The notes: generated from the sequence alone by a model not told the origin. Positions 23,079 to 30,690 are shown, counted from the stretch's first letter. The stretch is 30,865 nt of DNA from JANNFX01 sp031380225 (GCA_031380225.1 JANNFX010000067.1:1-30865); one strand, 5' to 3'. A program made the numbers and translations.

Positions 23079-23327
23079 TTACTTCAGAACGTAAGGCAGC
23101 AATCCGAGGAAGCGCGCGCGCTTGATGGCACGAGCCAGCTCGCGTTGCTTCTTCGCAGAGACCGCAGTGATACGGCTCGGCACGATTTTACCGCGCTCAG
23201 AGATGTAACGGCCGAGTGTGCGAACGTCCTTGTAATCGATCTTTGGCGCTTGATCGCCCGAGAACGGGCAGGTCTTACGGCGGCGATGGAAGGGCCGGCG
23301 AGCGGCGAGTTCTTTAACTTCGGTCAT
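23079..23327 (-). CDS. rpsR: 30S ribosomal protein S18
   Basis: 82 residues. The S18 core is plain: KTCPFSGDQAPKIDYKDVRTLGRYISERGKIVPSRITAVSAKKQRELARAIKRARFLGLLPYV, spanning about residues 17-80. S18 binds the S6 protein and the platform of 16S rRNA. It starts 3 bp after the rpsF stop. It keeps one N-terminal Cys. Confidence 0.98.
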   Translation of the reverse strand: MTEVKELAARRPFHRRRKTCPFSGDQAPKIDYKDVRTLGRYISERGKIVPSRITAVSAKKQRELARAIKRARFLGLLPYVLK

Positions 23328-23330
23328 GGA

Positions 23331-23918
23331 TCAAGCCTCCGAGCCAGGGGTGTCATTGCGCGGCGGGCGAGGTGCGCGCGGGGCATCACTATCGCGTGGC
23401 GGACGCGGTGCATCACCGTCGCGCGGAGGACGTGGGGCATCACCATCACGAGGTGGGCGGGGCCCACGGGGCGCATCGCCATCACGAGGCGGGCGCGGAC
23501 GGAAGGTTGAATCACCACGCGGACGGAAGCCGCCTTCGCGCGGACCACGGTCGCCTCGGTCACCTCTGTCGCCACGGTCACCGCGCTCGTCGCGGTCCTG
23601 CTTGCGCATCATGATTGAAGGGTCGGTTTCGTGGGCTTCAACCTTGATAGTCAGGAAGCGCAGCACGTCTTGCGAAATGCCCATCAGGCGCTCCATTTCA
23701 ACGACCGCGGCCGGCGGGCCATCGATGTTGAAGAGCATGTAGTGGGCTTTGCGGTTCTTTTTGATCTTATAGCCAAGACCCTTGAGGCCCCAGTACTCGG
23801 ACTTTGTGATCTTGCCGCCACCATTGGTGATGACGTCAGAGAATTCTTTGGTCAGGGCGTCGACTTGTGCCTGGGATATATCCTGGCGCGCCATGAACAC
23901 ATGCTCGTAAAACGGCAT
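23331..23918 (-). CDS. rpsF: 30S ribosomal protein S6 with long repeat-rich tail
   Basis: 195 residues from ATG 23918, which has AAAGG upstream; the frame extends to 23948. The S6 fold covers the first ~110 residues: MPFYEHVFMARQDISQAQVD, YWGLKGLGYKIKKNRKAHY, and LMGISQDVLRFLTIKVEAH. A tail of about 85 residues then follows: four RGD-like repeats and at least four copies of a PPRDGDAPR-type repeat, rich in Arg, Asp, Pro and Gly. Many alphaproteobacterial S6 proteins have a basic/acidic tail, and this one is long and repetitive. The tail should be disordered. It leads the rpsF-rpsR-DUF2232-rplI operon. Confidence 0.97.
   Translation of the reverse strand: MPFYEHVFMARQDISQAQVDALTKEFSDVITNGGGKITKSEYWGLKGLGYKIKKNRKAHYMLFNIDGPPAAVVEMERLMGISQDVLRFLTIKVEAHETDPSIMMRKQDRDERGDRGDRGDRGDRGPREGGFRPRGDSTFRPRPPRDGDAPRGPRPPRDGDAPRPPRDGDAPRPPRDSDAPRAPRPPRNDTPGSEA
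23345..23500 (-). repeat. Imperfect tandem repeat inside the rpsF tail
   Basis: Plus-strand units built around GGCATCACxATCxCG plus a G-rich spacer recur at roughly 24-33 bp intervals, encoding the PPRDGDAPR units of S6 on the minus strand. Unit lengths differ by in-frame amounts, so copy number can change without breaking the gene. Confidence 0.6.
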
Positions 23919-23941
23919 GTTGAGGCCTTTCTGTTCGCTTG

Positions 23942-23965
23942 TCCGCAAGGCTTGTGCCGCACGGA
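23942..23965 (-). promoter_or_regulatory. Leader hairpin upstream of rpsF
   Basis: Read on the minus strand, UCCGUG and UGCGGA form an outer stem with two G-U pairs. A single C/U mismatch follows, then a GGC/GCC inner stem capped by ACAA. It lies 23 bp before the rpsF start. An S6:S18-binding leader is known to autoregulate rpsF operons in many phyla. This hairpin is a candidate for that role, but I cannot confirm the consensus. Confidence 0.4.
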
Positions 23966-24127
23966 TCCTAGTCTAGCGCATAGCCACTGATGGACCCGGC
24001 GAAAGGCCCAATCGGAAAAACCATCGAGTGAAGACACCGGGGGACGGGTGCGAATAGAAATTCGACGCCCTGCCGCTTGTTTGACCAAGCAGCCCCGTTC
24101 AGCCTTCAGCTAGGCCAGGATGGGCGG

Positions 24128-24155
24128 TTTATACGCGATTTCGAGCGGCCAGCAA
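24128..24155 (-). promoter_or_regulatory. Candidate promoter of the rpsF operon
   Basis: On the minus strand TTGCTG (24155-24150) and TATAAA (24133-24128) are separated by 16 bp. The -10 is near consensus, the -35 is weak. It lies 39 bp after the pilZ-type stop and would give a leader of about 200 nt before rpsF. That leader contains a second small hairpin, GCTTG/CAAGC at 24075-24090. Confidence 0.35.
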
Positions 24156-24194
24156 GGGCCACTACGGGCAGAATTTAGCCCGGATTGTCGCGGT

Positions 24195-24617
24195 TCAGAT
24201 CGTGGAAGCCTTGATAATTTGGGCCAGTAAGCCCGGCGTTTTAGGTTTTTGCTGGAGATGCGTGTTCTGGCGCTTCGGCAGTTGCCGCGCGGGACCCATA
24301 TAGCGCACACCCAGCACATGGCCTTTCCGCCAGGCGACACGGCATTCCACCGAGGTATGCTCCATCGGCATCACTAGCGTGAACCGCTCTGGAACACGTT
24401 CAGTGCTGGCCGCAAACGGATTGCCTTTTGCGTCTGCAACTTCGAGCTTGGCACCACTCAGGGAGGTATCTTTGACCACGACATTGAGCCCGTTCGGCAT
24501 GGTCGGGTGATTGATGTAGGCGCCGATACGGCAACTCGCACGACGGGCGCGCTCTGGAGCGCCGGTGGCCGGTTTGGCTGCAGCGCCAGGTCCAATGAGG
24601 GTCGGATGCATAGACAA
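24195..24617 (-). CDS. PilZ-domain protein (probable c-di-GMP receptor)
   Basis: 140 residues. Both c-di-GMP-binding motifs are present: RxxxR as R26-R30 (RASCR) and DxSxxG as D50-G55 (DTSLSG). A beta-barrel pattern continues to CRVAWRKGHVLGVRYMG. The C-terminal ~30 residues are basic and Pro/Gln-rich. Single-domain PilZ proteins change partner activity on binding c-di-GMP. No cyclase or phosphodiesterase is in the window. It follows the polytopic membrane gene by 69 bp on the same strand, so the two may be cotranscribed. Confidence 0.85.
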   Translation of the reverse strand: MSMHPTLIGPGAAAKPATGAPERARRASCRIGAYINHPTMPNGLNVVVKDTSLSGAKLEVADAKGNPFAASTERVPERFTLVMPMEHTSVECRVAWRKGHVLGVRYMGPARQLPKRQNTHLQQKPKTPGLLAQIIKASTI

Positions 24618-24686
24618 TTCTCTCCGTTACGAACTCGTACGGATGATTTAACCCATAATTGCTAAATTTGCCGTTTCCAGCATTGA

Positions 24687-25916
24687 TCAATTTGGATCTA
24701 TTCCTTCACCAAATCCGTCGCCGATATCGAAGAAGTTGAGCGCCTTTGCAGACAAAAGAACGAATACCGAGCCGACCGACAGCGTTAGAAGCACGAAAAC
24801 CCCTGCCAATCCGGCCCCCGAGCCCAGATACCTGACAACGAGTGAGATGAGTAAATCGAACTTTAACACAGCAATTCCGCTGGCCATGACGCCAGCCATT
24901 TTGCCCAACACCTCGAGTTCGTGGTTGTGGCGATTGTAGAAGAACATCAGCAACAGCAGCGCCCAAACTCCAAACGCCACGCTCATGGCATTCACGATCG
25001 GCTTAAAGCCCTCATTTTGCGCGGTGCCATAAAGCGCGTCCGCGGTCTGGACGAAGGCTTGGCTCATGAGCGGAAAGAACAGCATCGATCCCGCGCCGAC
25101 CAGCACGCCAAGCTCAATGCGTCCAAGTTCGTGAGGGTAGTGCTTGGCGACACTTTTGTACCGGATTGCCAGCAGTATACCGATCGCCGCCAGGAGCAGC
25201 AAAAAGAAGACTTTGAACGGCAATAGGACGGCGTGCACCCTGGCCGTTATTGAGCGCTTTTCATCGGGCCCGGCGAGGGTCGCGATTGCATCCTGGAGTT
25301 TGCGTTGGGCCTGGCAGCATTCAGGCGTGGTCGAGAGTACAGGCTTGTCTGACAGCGGCGTTGCGGCGAAGCAGAACCGCTTCCGTTCGACAGCCGATGA
25401 CGCTTCGATCAGCGTCTCCGGCTCACAATGGCGGATGAACTCGCGCAGTCCCATCCGTTGATGGCTGACAGTCCTGACGGCGTCCAGCGTCGATAAGATA
25501 GAAACGCGTTGGCACGGCTTTCCGCTTTTTTCGCAGCCATCCGGAACCGCCGTGTCAGCTTTTAAGACTTGAGGCGGAATATCCCAAATCGGCCGGAATG
25601 GGCTTGAATTCAACGTTGTGGCGATGAAAATCGACAGTCCCGCCAATATTGCGAAGCCCGCGAAAAATCGCGCTCGGCCCCACACGACATAGTCACGCCA
25701 ATACATATCAACAAAGGCCAGCGCCGGCACATAGAAGGCTGCGAGCGCAATCAGACCGAGCGTCGGGAAAAACAGAAACAGGTGGCTGTCGTGGGTCGCA
25801 ATCGTGAACCAATCTGCGTCCCAGAATTCGTACATCAGCGTTCCGGTGCCAGCCAGAAACGACAAGCCGAGGATCAGAAATACGGCCAGGGTTGCAAATC
25901 TCGAAACACTGAGCAT
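24687..25916 (-). CDS. Polytopic membrane protein with Cys-rich loop, unknown
   Basis: 409 residues from ATG 25916; the frame opens at 25991 but the 25-residue lead is polar and ill-fitting. Residue numbers here are from the 25916 start. Three transmembrane helices lie near 5-28, 46-70 and 84-102. A soluble region at about 105-230 has cysteines at 128, 135, 164, 182, 200 and 201 (DGCEKSGKPC, RHCEPE, RFCFAA, PECCQ). About five helices follow from 232 on, with HELGRIELG and FYNRHNHELE between them. The loop could be a periplasmic disulfide-rich domain. I do not recognise the family. The PilZ gene is immediately downstream. Confidence 0.75.
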   Translation of the reverse strand: MLSVSRFATLAVFLILGLSFLAGTGTLMYEFWDADWFTIATHDSHLFLFFPTLGLIALAAFYVPALAFVDMYWRDYVVWGRARFFAGFAILAGLSIFIATTLNSSPFRPIWDIPPQVLKADTAVPDGCEKSGKPCQRVSILSTLDAVRTVSHQRMGLREFIRHCEPETLIEASSAVERKRFCFAATPLSDKPVLSTTPECCQAQRKLQDAIATLAGPDEKRSITARVHAVLLPFKVFFLLLLAAIGILLAIRYKSVAKHYPHELGRIELGVLVGAGSMLFFPLMSQAFVQTADALYGTAQNEGFKPIVNAMSVAFGVWALLLLMFFYNRHNHELEVLGKMAGVMASGIAVLKFDLLISLVVRYLGSGAGLAGVFVLLTLSVGSVFVLLSAKALNFFDIGDGFGEGIDPN

Positions 25917-26022
25917 GAACTCGTCCCGGAATAGATGGAGCGGCCAGACAGTTGGCCGAGCCCCCCGGTTCAGACTCTCGCAGACGCGCATTCCGCCCGC
26001 AAGACAGCCGCAGCAATCAAAA

Positions 26023-26310
26023 TTAACTTGTGACCGCGATCAGCGCGTAGTGCGGCTTGAATTTACGCATTGACACTGTAATGCGGCCCCCAACTGGAGA
26101 GGGAGCGTGATTTTGGGTGCTGAATGTAATCAGCAAGCCACTATCGGTCACAAGTTCTGCGGTGCGTTCCGTCCAAGATTTCACCACGCCCGTAAAAACG
26201 TGGCTGCCAGGCTCAAATGGGTCTAGTTGCGTCATGAGCTGCTCGTCGCCTCCACAAGGCTGCCAACGACTAAGATTAACTCCCGATTTAGGCAAATCGT
26301 GTGGTCTCAT
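26023..26310 (-). CDS. Small protein, about 70-95 residues, unknown
   Basis: The frame gives 95 residues from ATG 26310. An ATG at 26235 (MTQLDPFEPG) gives a 70-residue protein and has GGAGG 13 bases upstream, so either is possible. The body looks like a small beta-barrel: HVFTGVVKSWTERTAELVTD, GLLITFS and GGRITVSMRKFKPHYALIAV. No family recognised. TATAAT (minus strand, 26330-26325) is a good -10, and a near-CtrA motif (TTAA-N7-TTTA) sits at 26276-26290, upstream of the second start. The gene is 106 bp upstream of the polytopic membrane gene on the same strand. Confidence 0.55.
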   Translation of the reverse strand: MRPHDLPKSGVNLSRWQPCGGDEQLMTQLDPFEPGSHVFTGVVKSWTERTAELVTDSGLLITFSTQNHAPSPVGGRITVSMRKFKPHYALIAVTS

Positions 26311-26380
26311 ACAACGCCTGGTGCATTATAACGCCTCTGGCGCATGATTCTTTCGTCCAATACGGTCCCGGCGGGGTCAT

Positions 26381-27658
26381 TTAGCGGCTGGGTCCGCTCC
26401 GTTTTGGCGGCCGGTTAAGCCGTGCCGGCCGCGGTGTTTGCTGCTTTTTCCGTAACGCGGCGGCGGCGCGATCAAAATTGCGGCCAGCCTCACTTTCATT
26501 GGTCTCAACCTTGGCAAGTCGCTGACCGATGCCGATCATGCGGGCCACGCGTTCTCCGGCATTCTGTAGGTATTCCCGCGACTTACGGATAGCACTGTCG
26601 AGATCCATTGGGTTCGCGGTCGCCGCTTCCAAGGCATGGATGCCATGTTCGAACACGCCCCGGGCGTCGTCGGACAAGCCTCCACCGATCGCGATCACCG
26701 GCACATTATATTTGCGGGCGGCATTCGCGACCCCAGACGGCGTCTTGCCAAATGCGGTTTGGAAATCGACCCGGCCTTCACCGGTGATGGCCAGATCAGC
26801 CCCTGCCATGTGGTCTTCGAGGCGGGTGGCGGCGACGATCAGCTCGATGCCGCGCTTTAAGGTTGCGTTGCAGAACGCGATCACGGCCGCGCCCATACCG
26901 CCGGCCGCGCCGGCACCTGGGAGTTGGTCAACTTCAATCTTCAAATCCCGGCGGATGACATCAGCGAAATGAGCCAAGTTGCGGTCGAGTTGCTCGACCA
27001 TGGCTGGCGTCGCGCCCTTCTGCGGGCCGTAGACATGTGAGGCGCCTTTTGGCCCGGTCAGCGGGTTGGTGACATCGCAAGCGACACTGATCGAAGCGTC
27101 TTTGAGCAATGGATTGACGCCACTCATGTCGATGGAGGTGATGCCCCATAAATGCCCGCCTCCCATGGCTCCGGTGATGATCCTTCCGTGGGCGTCCATG
27201 AATTTTACGCCGAGCGCCTGGGCCATGCCAGCGCCGCCATCATTGGTGGCCGAGCCGCCAAGGCCTATGATGATGTCTTTGCAGCCCCGTGCCAAAGCGT
27301 CAGCAATCAGTTCTCCGGTGCCATAGCTTGAAGCCAGCAACGGATTGCGTTTATTGCGCGCGACCAGCGGCAACCCGGAGGCGGCAGCCATTTCGATGAT
27401 TGCGGACGTGCCGCCGCCGAGCAGGCCGTACTGCGCCCGCACTGGCTCACCCATCGGGCCCTTGACGTCACATTCGACAATGTCGCCGCCGGTGGCATCG
27501 ACCAGCGATTGAACGGTGCCCTCGCCGCCGTCGGCCATCGGGATCTTGATGCAGACCGCGTCCGGCCATACGCGGCGGAGACCGGTTTCGATCTCGGTCG
27601 CAACCTCCATGGACGTCAGGCTCTCTTTGAAACTGTCAGGCGCAATAACGATTTTCAT
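26381..27658 (-). CDS. Glycerate 2-kinase (GarK/GlxK family)
   Basis: 425 residues. Phosphorylates D-glycerate, giving 2-phosphoglycerate in this family. Signature elements are MKIVIAPDSFKESLTSMEVA, MADGGEGTVQSLVDATGGD, the GLGGSATNDGGAGMAQALG loop, CDVTNPLTGPKGASHVYGPQKGA, and ITGEGRVDFQTAFGKTPSGVA. The family averages about 380 residues; here the last ~45 residues form a basic tail (LRKKQQTPRPARLNRPPKRSG) with no match I know. The gene is divergent from kdsA and 71 bp upstream of the small unknown gene. No glyoxylate or hydroxypyruvate genes are nearby. Confidence 0.93.
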   Translation of the reverse strand: MKIVIAPDSFKESLTSMEVATEIETGLRRVWPDAVCIKIPMADGGEGTVQSLVDATGGDIVECDVKGPMGEPVRAQYGLLGGGTSAIIEMAAASGLPLVARNKRNPLLASSYGTGELIADALARGCKDIIIGLGGSATNDGGAGMAQALGVKFMDAHGRIITGAMGGGHLWGITSIDMSGVNPLLKDASISVACDVTNPLTGPKGASHVYGPQKGATPAMVEQLDRNLAHFADVIRRDLKIEVDQLPGAGAAGGMGAAVIAFCNATLKRGIELIVAATRLEDHMAGADLAITGEGRVDFQTAFGKTPSGVANAARKYNVPVIAIGGGLSDDARGVFEHGIHALEAATANPMDLDSAIRKSREYLQNAGERVARMIGIGQRLAKVETNESEAGRNFDRAAAALRKKQQTPRPARLNRPPKRSGPSR

Positions 27659-27853
27659 TGAGGTCTCAAAGTAGCCGGGGGCGGTTGGCGAAGTCAGGGC
27701 TATGATATGTGCTCAACCATGACACCACGAGGGCCGTAACACGGCCATCGTTAAAAACGACGCGGCAACGCCGGGAATTTTTCAAGGTGGACGGCGGGTG
27801 GTCCGGGGCAAAAGCCTCTCGCCGTCGCCAAGCGCGGTTGCTATAGCGGGGCC

Positions 27854-28705
27854 ATGACCATCCAAGAGACGCTACAACCTGCTGCTGTCGTTAAGGCTGG
27901 CAACGTCGCCTTCGGCTCCAAGCTTCCGATCGCGGTGCTGGCCGGTCCGTGCCAGATGGAAAGCCGGGCGCATGCGCTCGAAATGGCATCGGGCCTCAAG
28001 GAAATATGCGCCAAGCTTGGGATCGGGCTGGTCTATAAGTCGTCGTTCGACAAGGCCAATCGCACATCGCTTTCGGGCAAGCGCGGCATCGGGCTTGAAG
28101 CGGCATTGCCGGTGTTTGCCGAAATCCGCGAAAGCCTCGGATTGCCGGTCGTCACCGACGTTCATGAGATCGCCCACTGCGCGGCCGTGGCGCCGGTTGT
28201 CGACGTTCTGCAGATCCCGGCATTTCTCTGCCGCCAGACTGATCTTCTGATTGCAGCCGCCAAAACCGGCCGCGTGGTCAAGATCAAGAAGGGGCAGTTC
28301 CTGGCGCCGTGGGATATGAAGAACGCGGTCGCCAAAGTCGTAGGTTCGGGAAATCCTAACATCCTTTTGACCGAGCGCGGCGCGTCGTTCGGCTACAATA
28401 CCCTGGTCGCCGATATGCGCTCGTTGCCGATCATGGCCGAGACCGGTGCGCCGGTCATTTTTGATGCGACCCACAGCGTACAGCAGCCCGGCGGTCAAGG
28501 CACCAGTTCGGGTGGTGACCGCCGTTTTGTGCCGGTGTTGGCGCGCGCCGCCGTTGCGGTTGGCGTCGCGGGATTGTTTATCGAAACGCATCAAGATCCC
28601 GACAAGGCTCCTTCCGATGGCCCGAACATGGTGCCGTTGAAAGACTTCGAAGCCTTGCTGCGCGACTTGCAAGCGATTGACCGGGTCGTGAAGGGTTTGG
28701 TTTAG
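27854..28705 (+). CDS. kdsA: 3-deoxy-8-phosphooctulonate synthase
   Basis: 283 residues, the standard length. Condenses phosphoenolpyruvate with arabinose 5-phosphate to make KDO 8-phosphate for the lipopolysaccharide core. Motifs seen: LAGPCQMES, YKSSFDKANRTS, VTDVHEIAHCAAVAPVVDVLQIPAFLCRQTDLL across about residues 95-127, GQFLAPWDMKN, LTERGASFGYNTLVADMRSLPIM near 175-197, FDATHSVQQPGG and IETHQDPDKAPSDGPNM. The usual pyrG/eno neighbours are absent. Upstream, 195 bp separate it from glycerate kinase. That gap holds two short hairpins at 27732-27746 and 27748-27760, and a TATAGC close to the ATG. Confidence 0.97.
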   Translation: MTIQETLQPAAVVKAGNVAFGSKLPIAVLAGPCQMESRAHALEMASGLKEICAKLGIGLVYKSSFDKANRTSLSGKRGIGLEAALPVFAEIRESLGLPVVTDVHEIAHCAAVAPVVDVLQIPAFLCRQTDLLIAAAKTGRVVKIKKGQFLAPWDMKNAVAKVVGSGNPNILLTERGASFGYNTLVADMRSLPIMAETGAPVIFDATHSVQQPGGQGTSSGGDRRFVPVLARAAVAVGVAGLFIETHQDPDKAPSDGPNMVPLKDFEALLRDLQAIDRVVKGLV

Positions 28706-28767
28706 AACTTATTGTCTCCGCACTGGGGCAGCTGTGCCAGCCCTCTCACACCGCAGACTGAATGACG

Positions 28768-29571
28768 CTATGGCGCCGGCAGCATCTCGTCGATGCGGCC
28801 GGTCAGGCGATAGGCCATCAGCCCGAGCCACTCGTTGACAGCGTTATCCATGCGCTTATGGCCATCGGCGAAGCGGTCGAAAAAGCGTGTCGCATCGCCC
28901 CAATCGCGGGTGCGATAGTCGACCGGATAGGGCACAACTTGGAAACCGGCACGGCGGAACAGTCCGGCAGCGCGCGGCATATGATAGGCTGATGTCACCA
29001 GCACCCAGGTTTGGCTAGCCGCCGGTTTCAACAGTTCTGCGGTAAACTCGGCGTTCTCCGCGGTGTTGCGCGATGTACCCTCTAGGACAATGCGCGATGG
29101 CGCGACACCGGTCTCGCGCAGGTAATCGCCGACTGCGTTTGAGGCGTCTTGTCCTCGCTTCCACAATGCGCCGCTGCCACCTGTAAACACAACTTTGGCT
29201 TCGGGAAACTGTCGAGCAAGACGCAGGCCTTCGGTTAGGCGTTCGCCGCTGTCGGTTAAGGTCAACATCTCGCGACCGCCTGTCACCCAGCCGTCTTCAA
29301 AGCCGCCGAGCAAGATGATGCCAGCGATGCGGTCGTCTGGTTTTGGTTTTGGGACCGAGGCGTAGTGTTCCTCCAGTGGTAGGATCAACAAATTTCCAAG
29401 TGGTGTAAAACCAGCCACGATCAGATACGCGAGCCCGCCCCAGGCCAGGCGTTTGCCAATCCGCTCACGTTTGAGGCGCGTTATCAGCAACAGCCCAAAT
29501 ACAACTGCAGCCAACGCAAGGTGCGATGGCTGCAGCAAAATGCTCAGAACTTTACCCAGTCCGAACTGCAC
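28768..29571 (-). CDS. ElyC/YdcF-like DUF218 membrane protein
   Basis: 267 residues. Two N-terminal transmembrane helices (about 15-33 and 43-63) followed by a soluble DUF218 domain: DRIAGIILLGGFEDGW, RLARQFPEAKVVFTGGSG, VLEGTSRNTAENAEF and WVLVTSAYHMPRAAGLFRRAGF. E. coli ElyC affects undecaprenyl-phosphate carrier and envelope integrity; the enzymatic role is not settled. It is convergent with kdsA (62-bp gap) and starts 35 bp after the SH3-like gene on the same strand. Confidence 0.9.
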   Translation of the reverse strand: MQFGLGKVLSILLQPSHLALAAVVFGLLLITRLKRERIGKRLAWGGLAYLIVAGFTPLGNLLILPLEEHYASVPKPKPDDRIAGIILLGGFEDGWVTGGREMLTLTDSGERLTEGLRLARQFPEAKVVFTGGSGALWKRGQDASNAVGDYLRETGVAPSRIVLEGTSRNTAENAEFTAELLKPAASQTWVLVTSAYHMPRAAGLFRRAGFQVVPYPVDYRTRDWGDATRFFDRFADGHKRMDNAVNEWLGLMAYRLTGRIDEMLPAP

Positions 29572-29606
29572 GGACCTACTCCAAACAAACGCTCGCCGGC
29601 TAAGAG

Positions 29607-29921
29607 TTACTTGCAGTCAACTGCGGTCAACAGTGATTTGTCGCCGTAGCCTTCGACACCCTTTGCAGTTGTCACGGCGCACCAGTAGCCGCGGAAATTG
29701 CAGAACCGTTTGCGCTTCACAAGCACGTCGCCAGACTTGGCTGTGGCGATAACGTCCGATGAGGCCCATGGCCGTTCGCGGATATTCATCGATGTGTTGG
29801 CGCGGAAACAGCCGTAGCCGAAGCCGCCAGTCGCTGCATTGGCAGTAGGCGCCATAGCCGGCAGTGCTAGCACTGCGGCTGCTGCAAAAAGTCCGATGGA
29901 AATTGATTGCTTTGTTGTCAT
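29607..29921 (-). CDS. Small secreted SH3-like protein
   Basis: 104 residues. Signal peptide of about 29 residues (SIGLFAAAAVLALPAMAPTANAA). The mature part is an SH3-like beta fold of about 70 residues: NIRERPWASSDVIATAKSGDVLVKRKRF is the classic SH3b strand pattern, and it ends EGYGDKSLLTAVDCK. Four cysteines (C41, C72, C79 and the near-terminal C103) could make two disulfides. Bacterial SH3b domains bind cell-wall peptides or cofactors; the ligand here is unknown. Its leader contains a row of hairpins. Confidence 0.8.
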   Translation of the reverse strand: MTTKQSISIGLFAAAAVLALPAMAPTANAATGGFGYGCFRANTSMNIRERPWASSDVIATAKSGDVLVKRKRFCNFRGYWCAVTTAKGVEGYGDKSLLTAVDCK

Positions 29922-29992
29922 TGATTTACTCCACTGTTGACGGTCTCGATTGAGGCGAGGCCAACCCCGATCCCTGGCTTTCTCGTTGCCAA

Positions 29993-30064
29993 AAGGCTAG
30001 AGCCAGACTCTAGGGTTCTCCGCACATTGCCCGATGCCGGATGAACCGGCAATGAGCGGCGGAG
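29993..30064 (-). other. Row of hairpins in the SH3-BLUF intergenic region; possible small RNA or leader
   Basis: The 325-bp gap between the SH3-like and BLUF starts contains CTAGAG/CTCTAG (29997-30002 and 30008-30013; perfect 6 bp, 5-nt loop). It also has TGCCGG/CCGGCA (30035-30040 and 30046-30051; perfect), enclosed by CTCCGC/GCGGAG (30018-30023 and 30059-30064). On the minus strand the first is followed by CC then TTTT, terminator-like. This could be an attenuated leader of the SH3-like gene or a small RNA. The rest of the gap shows nothing clear. Confidence 0.35.
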
Positions 30065-30246
30065 CAACTGTAAGTTAGCATTGGCATGTTGTTGATTTAA
30101 ACGTGTATTTTTGCCCAGACTGTGATCTGGCGAGACAAATCGCAAGTTAAAGAAGGCGAATGAATCGTCGATCAATGGCCGACCGTGATACCGCAACTTG
30201 TTCAAGCCGTGCCGCCCAGACCACCCCCAATCTTCAGGAGCCAGCC

Positions 30247-30690
30247 ATGACGACGGTGCAACTGGTCTACGCCTCGCGGCCGTTTGGGTATGATGATCTG
30301 GCGTTAAGCGGAATTCTGGCCTCGGCGCGGCATCACAATCGCCGCGACGGCATCACTGGGGCACTCATCTGCCGCGAAGATTTGTATTTGCAGATGCTTG
30401 AGGGTGATGCCGAGGTCATCAAAAATACCTATGAACGCATCCGGCGCGATGACCGCCACACGAGCGTGGAACTGCTGCTGACTACGGATATTGAAGCGCG
30501 TCTGTTTCCGGAGTGGGCGATGCGCCATGATCCAGCGAAAAGTTGGATGTGGAGTCCAGAGCAAGTTGCGTCCGGCGCGGTCAGTCAGGCGTCCGCCGGT
30601 GAGATCTTGGCAGTTTTCACCCGTTTGGCGAAGGAGCCACCTGCAGTTGCCCAGACTTGCCCGATGCAGCCGGCCGATGGCGAGGCATAG
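30247..30690 (+). CDS. Short BLUF-domain blue-light receptor
   Basis: 147 residues from ATG 30247, which has AGGAG 6-7 bases upstream; the frame opens at 30160 but lacks such a site. The BLUF domain (about 1-95) binds FAD and senses blue light. The key residues are present: Y8, N31 and Q49 of the photocycle, plus W90 and M92 (EWAMRH). The remaining ~50 residues are a helix-forming tail with no effector domain, so it is a short BLUF protein that acts on a partner. Family examples regulate c-di-GMP or transcription through protein contact. The PilZ protein is 6 kb away, with no direct link. Confidence 0.92.
   Translation: MTTVQLVYASRPFGYDDLALSGILASARHHNRRDGITGALICREDLYLQMLEGDAEVIKNTYERIRRDDRHTSVELLLTTDIEARLFPEWAMRHDPAKSWMWSPEQVASGAVSQASAGEILAVFTRLAKEPPAVAQTCPMQPADGEA

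Noticed and set aside
23345..23500. CRISPR-like spacing of repeats
   Set aside because: The repeats are coding, imperfect and without unique spacers of constant size; they encode S6 tail units.
23326..23742. Ser/Arg/Gly repeat protein on the plus strand, and a His-rich frame at 23372-23614
   Set aside because: Both are antisense readings of the repeat-coded S6 tail.
27660..27853. tRNA or riboswitch in the glycerate kinase-kdsA gap
   Set aside because: Only two short hairpins; no cloverleaf, no T-loop GTTCGA motif and no known riboswitch core.
27872..28672. 266-residue minus-strand frame across kdsA
   Set aside because: It is the antisense shadow of kdsA, which has every family motif; the antisense product has no recognisable domain.
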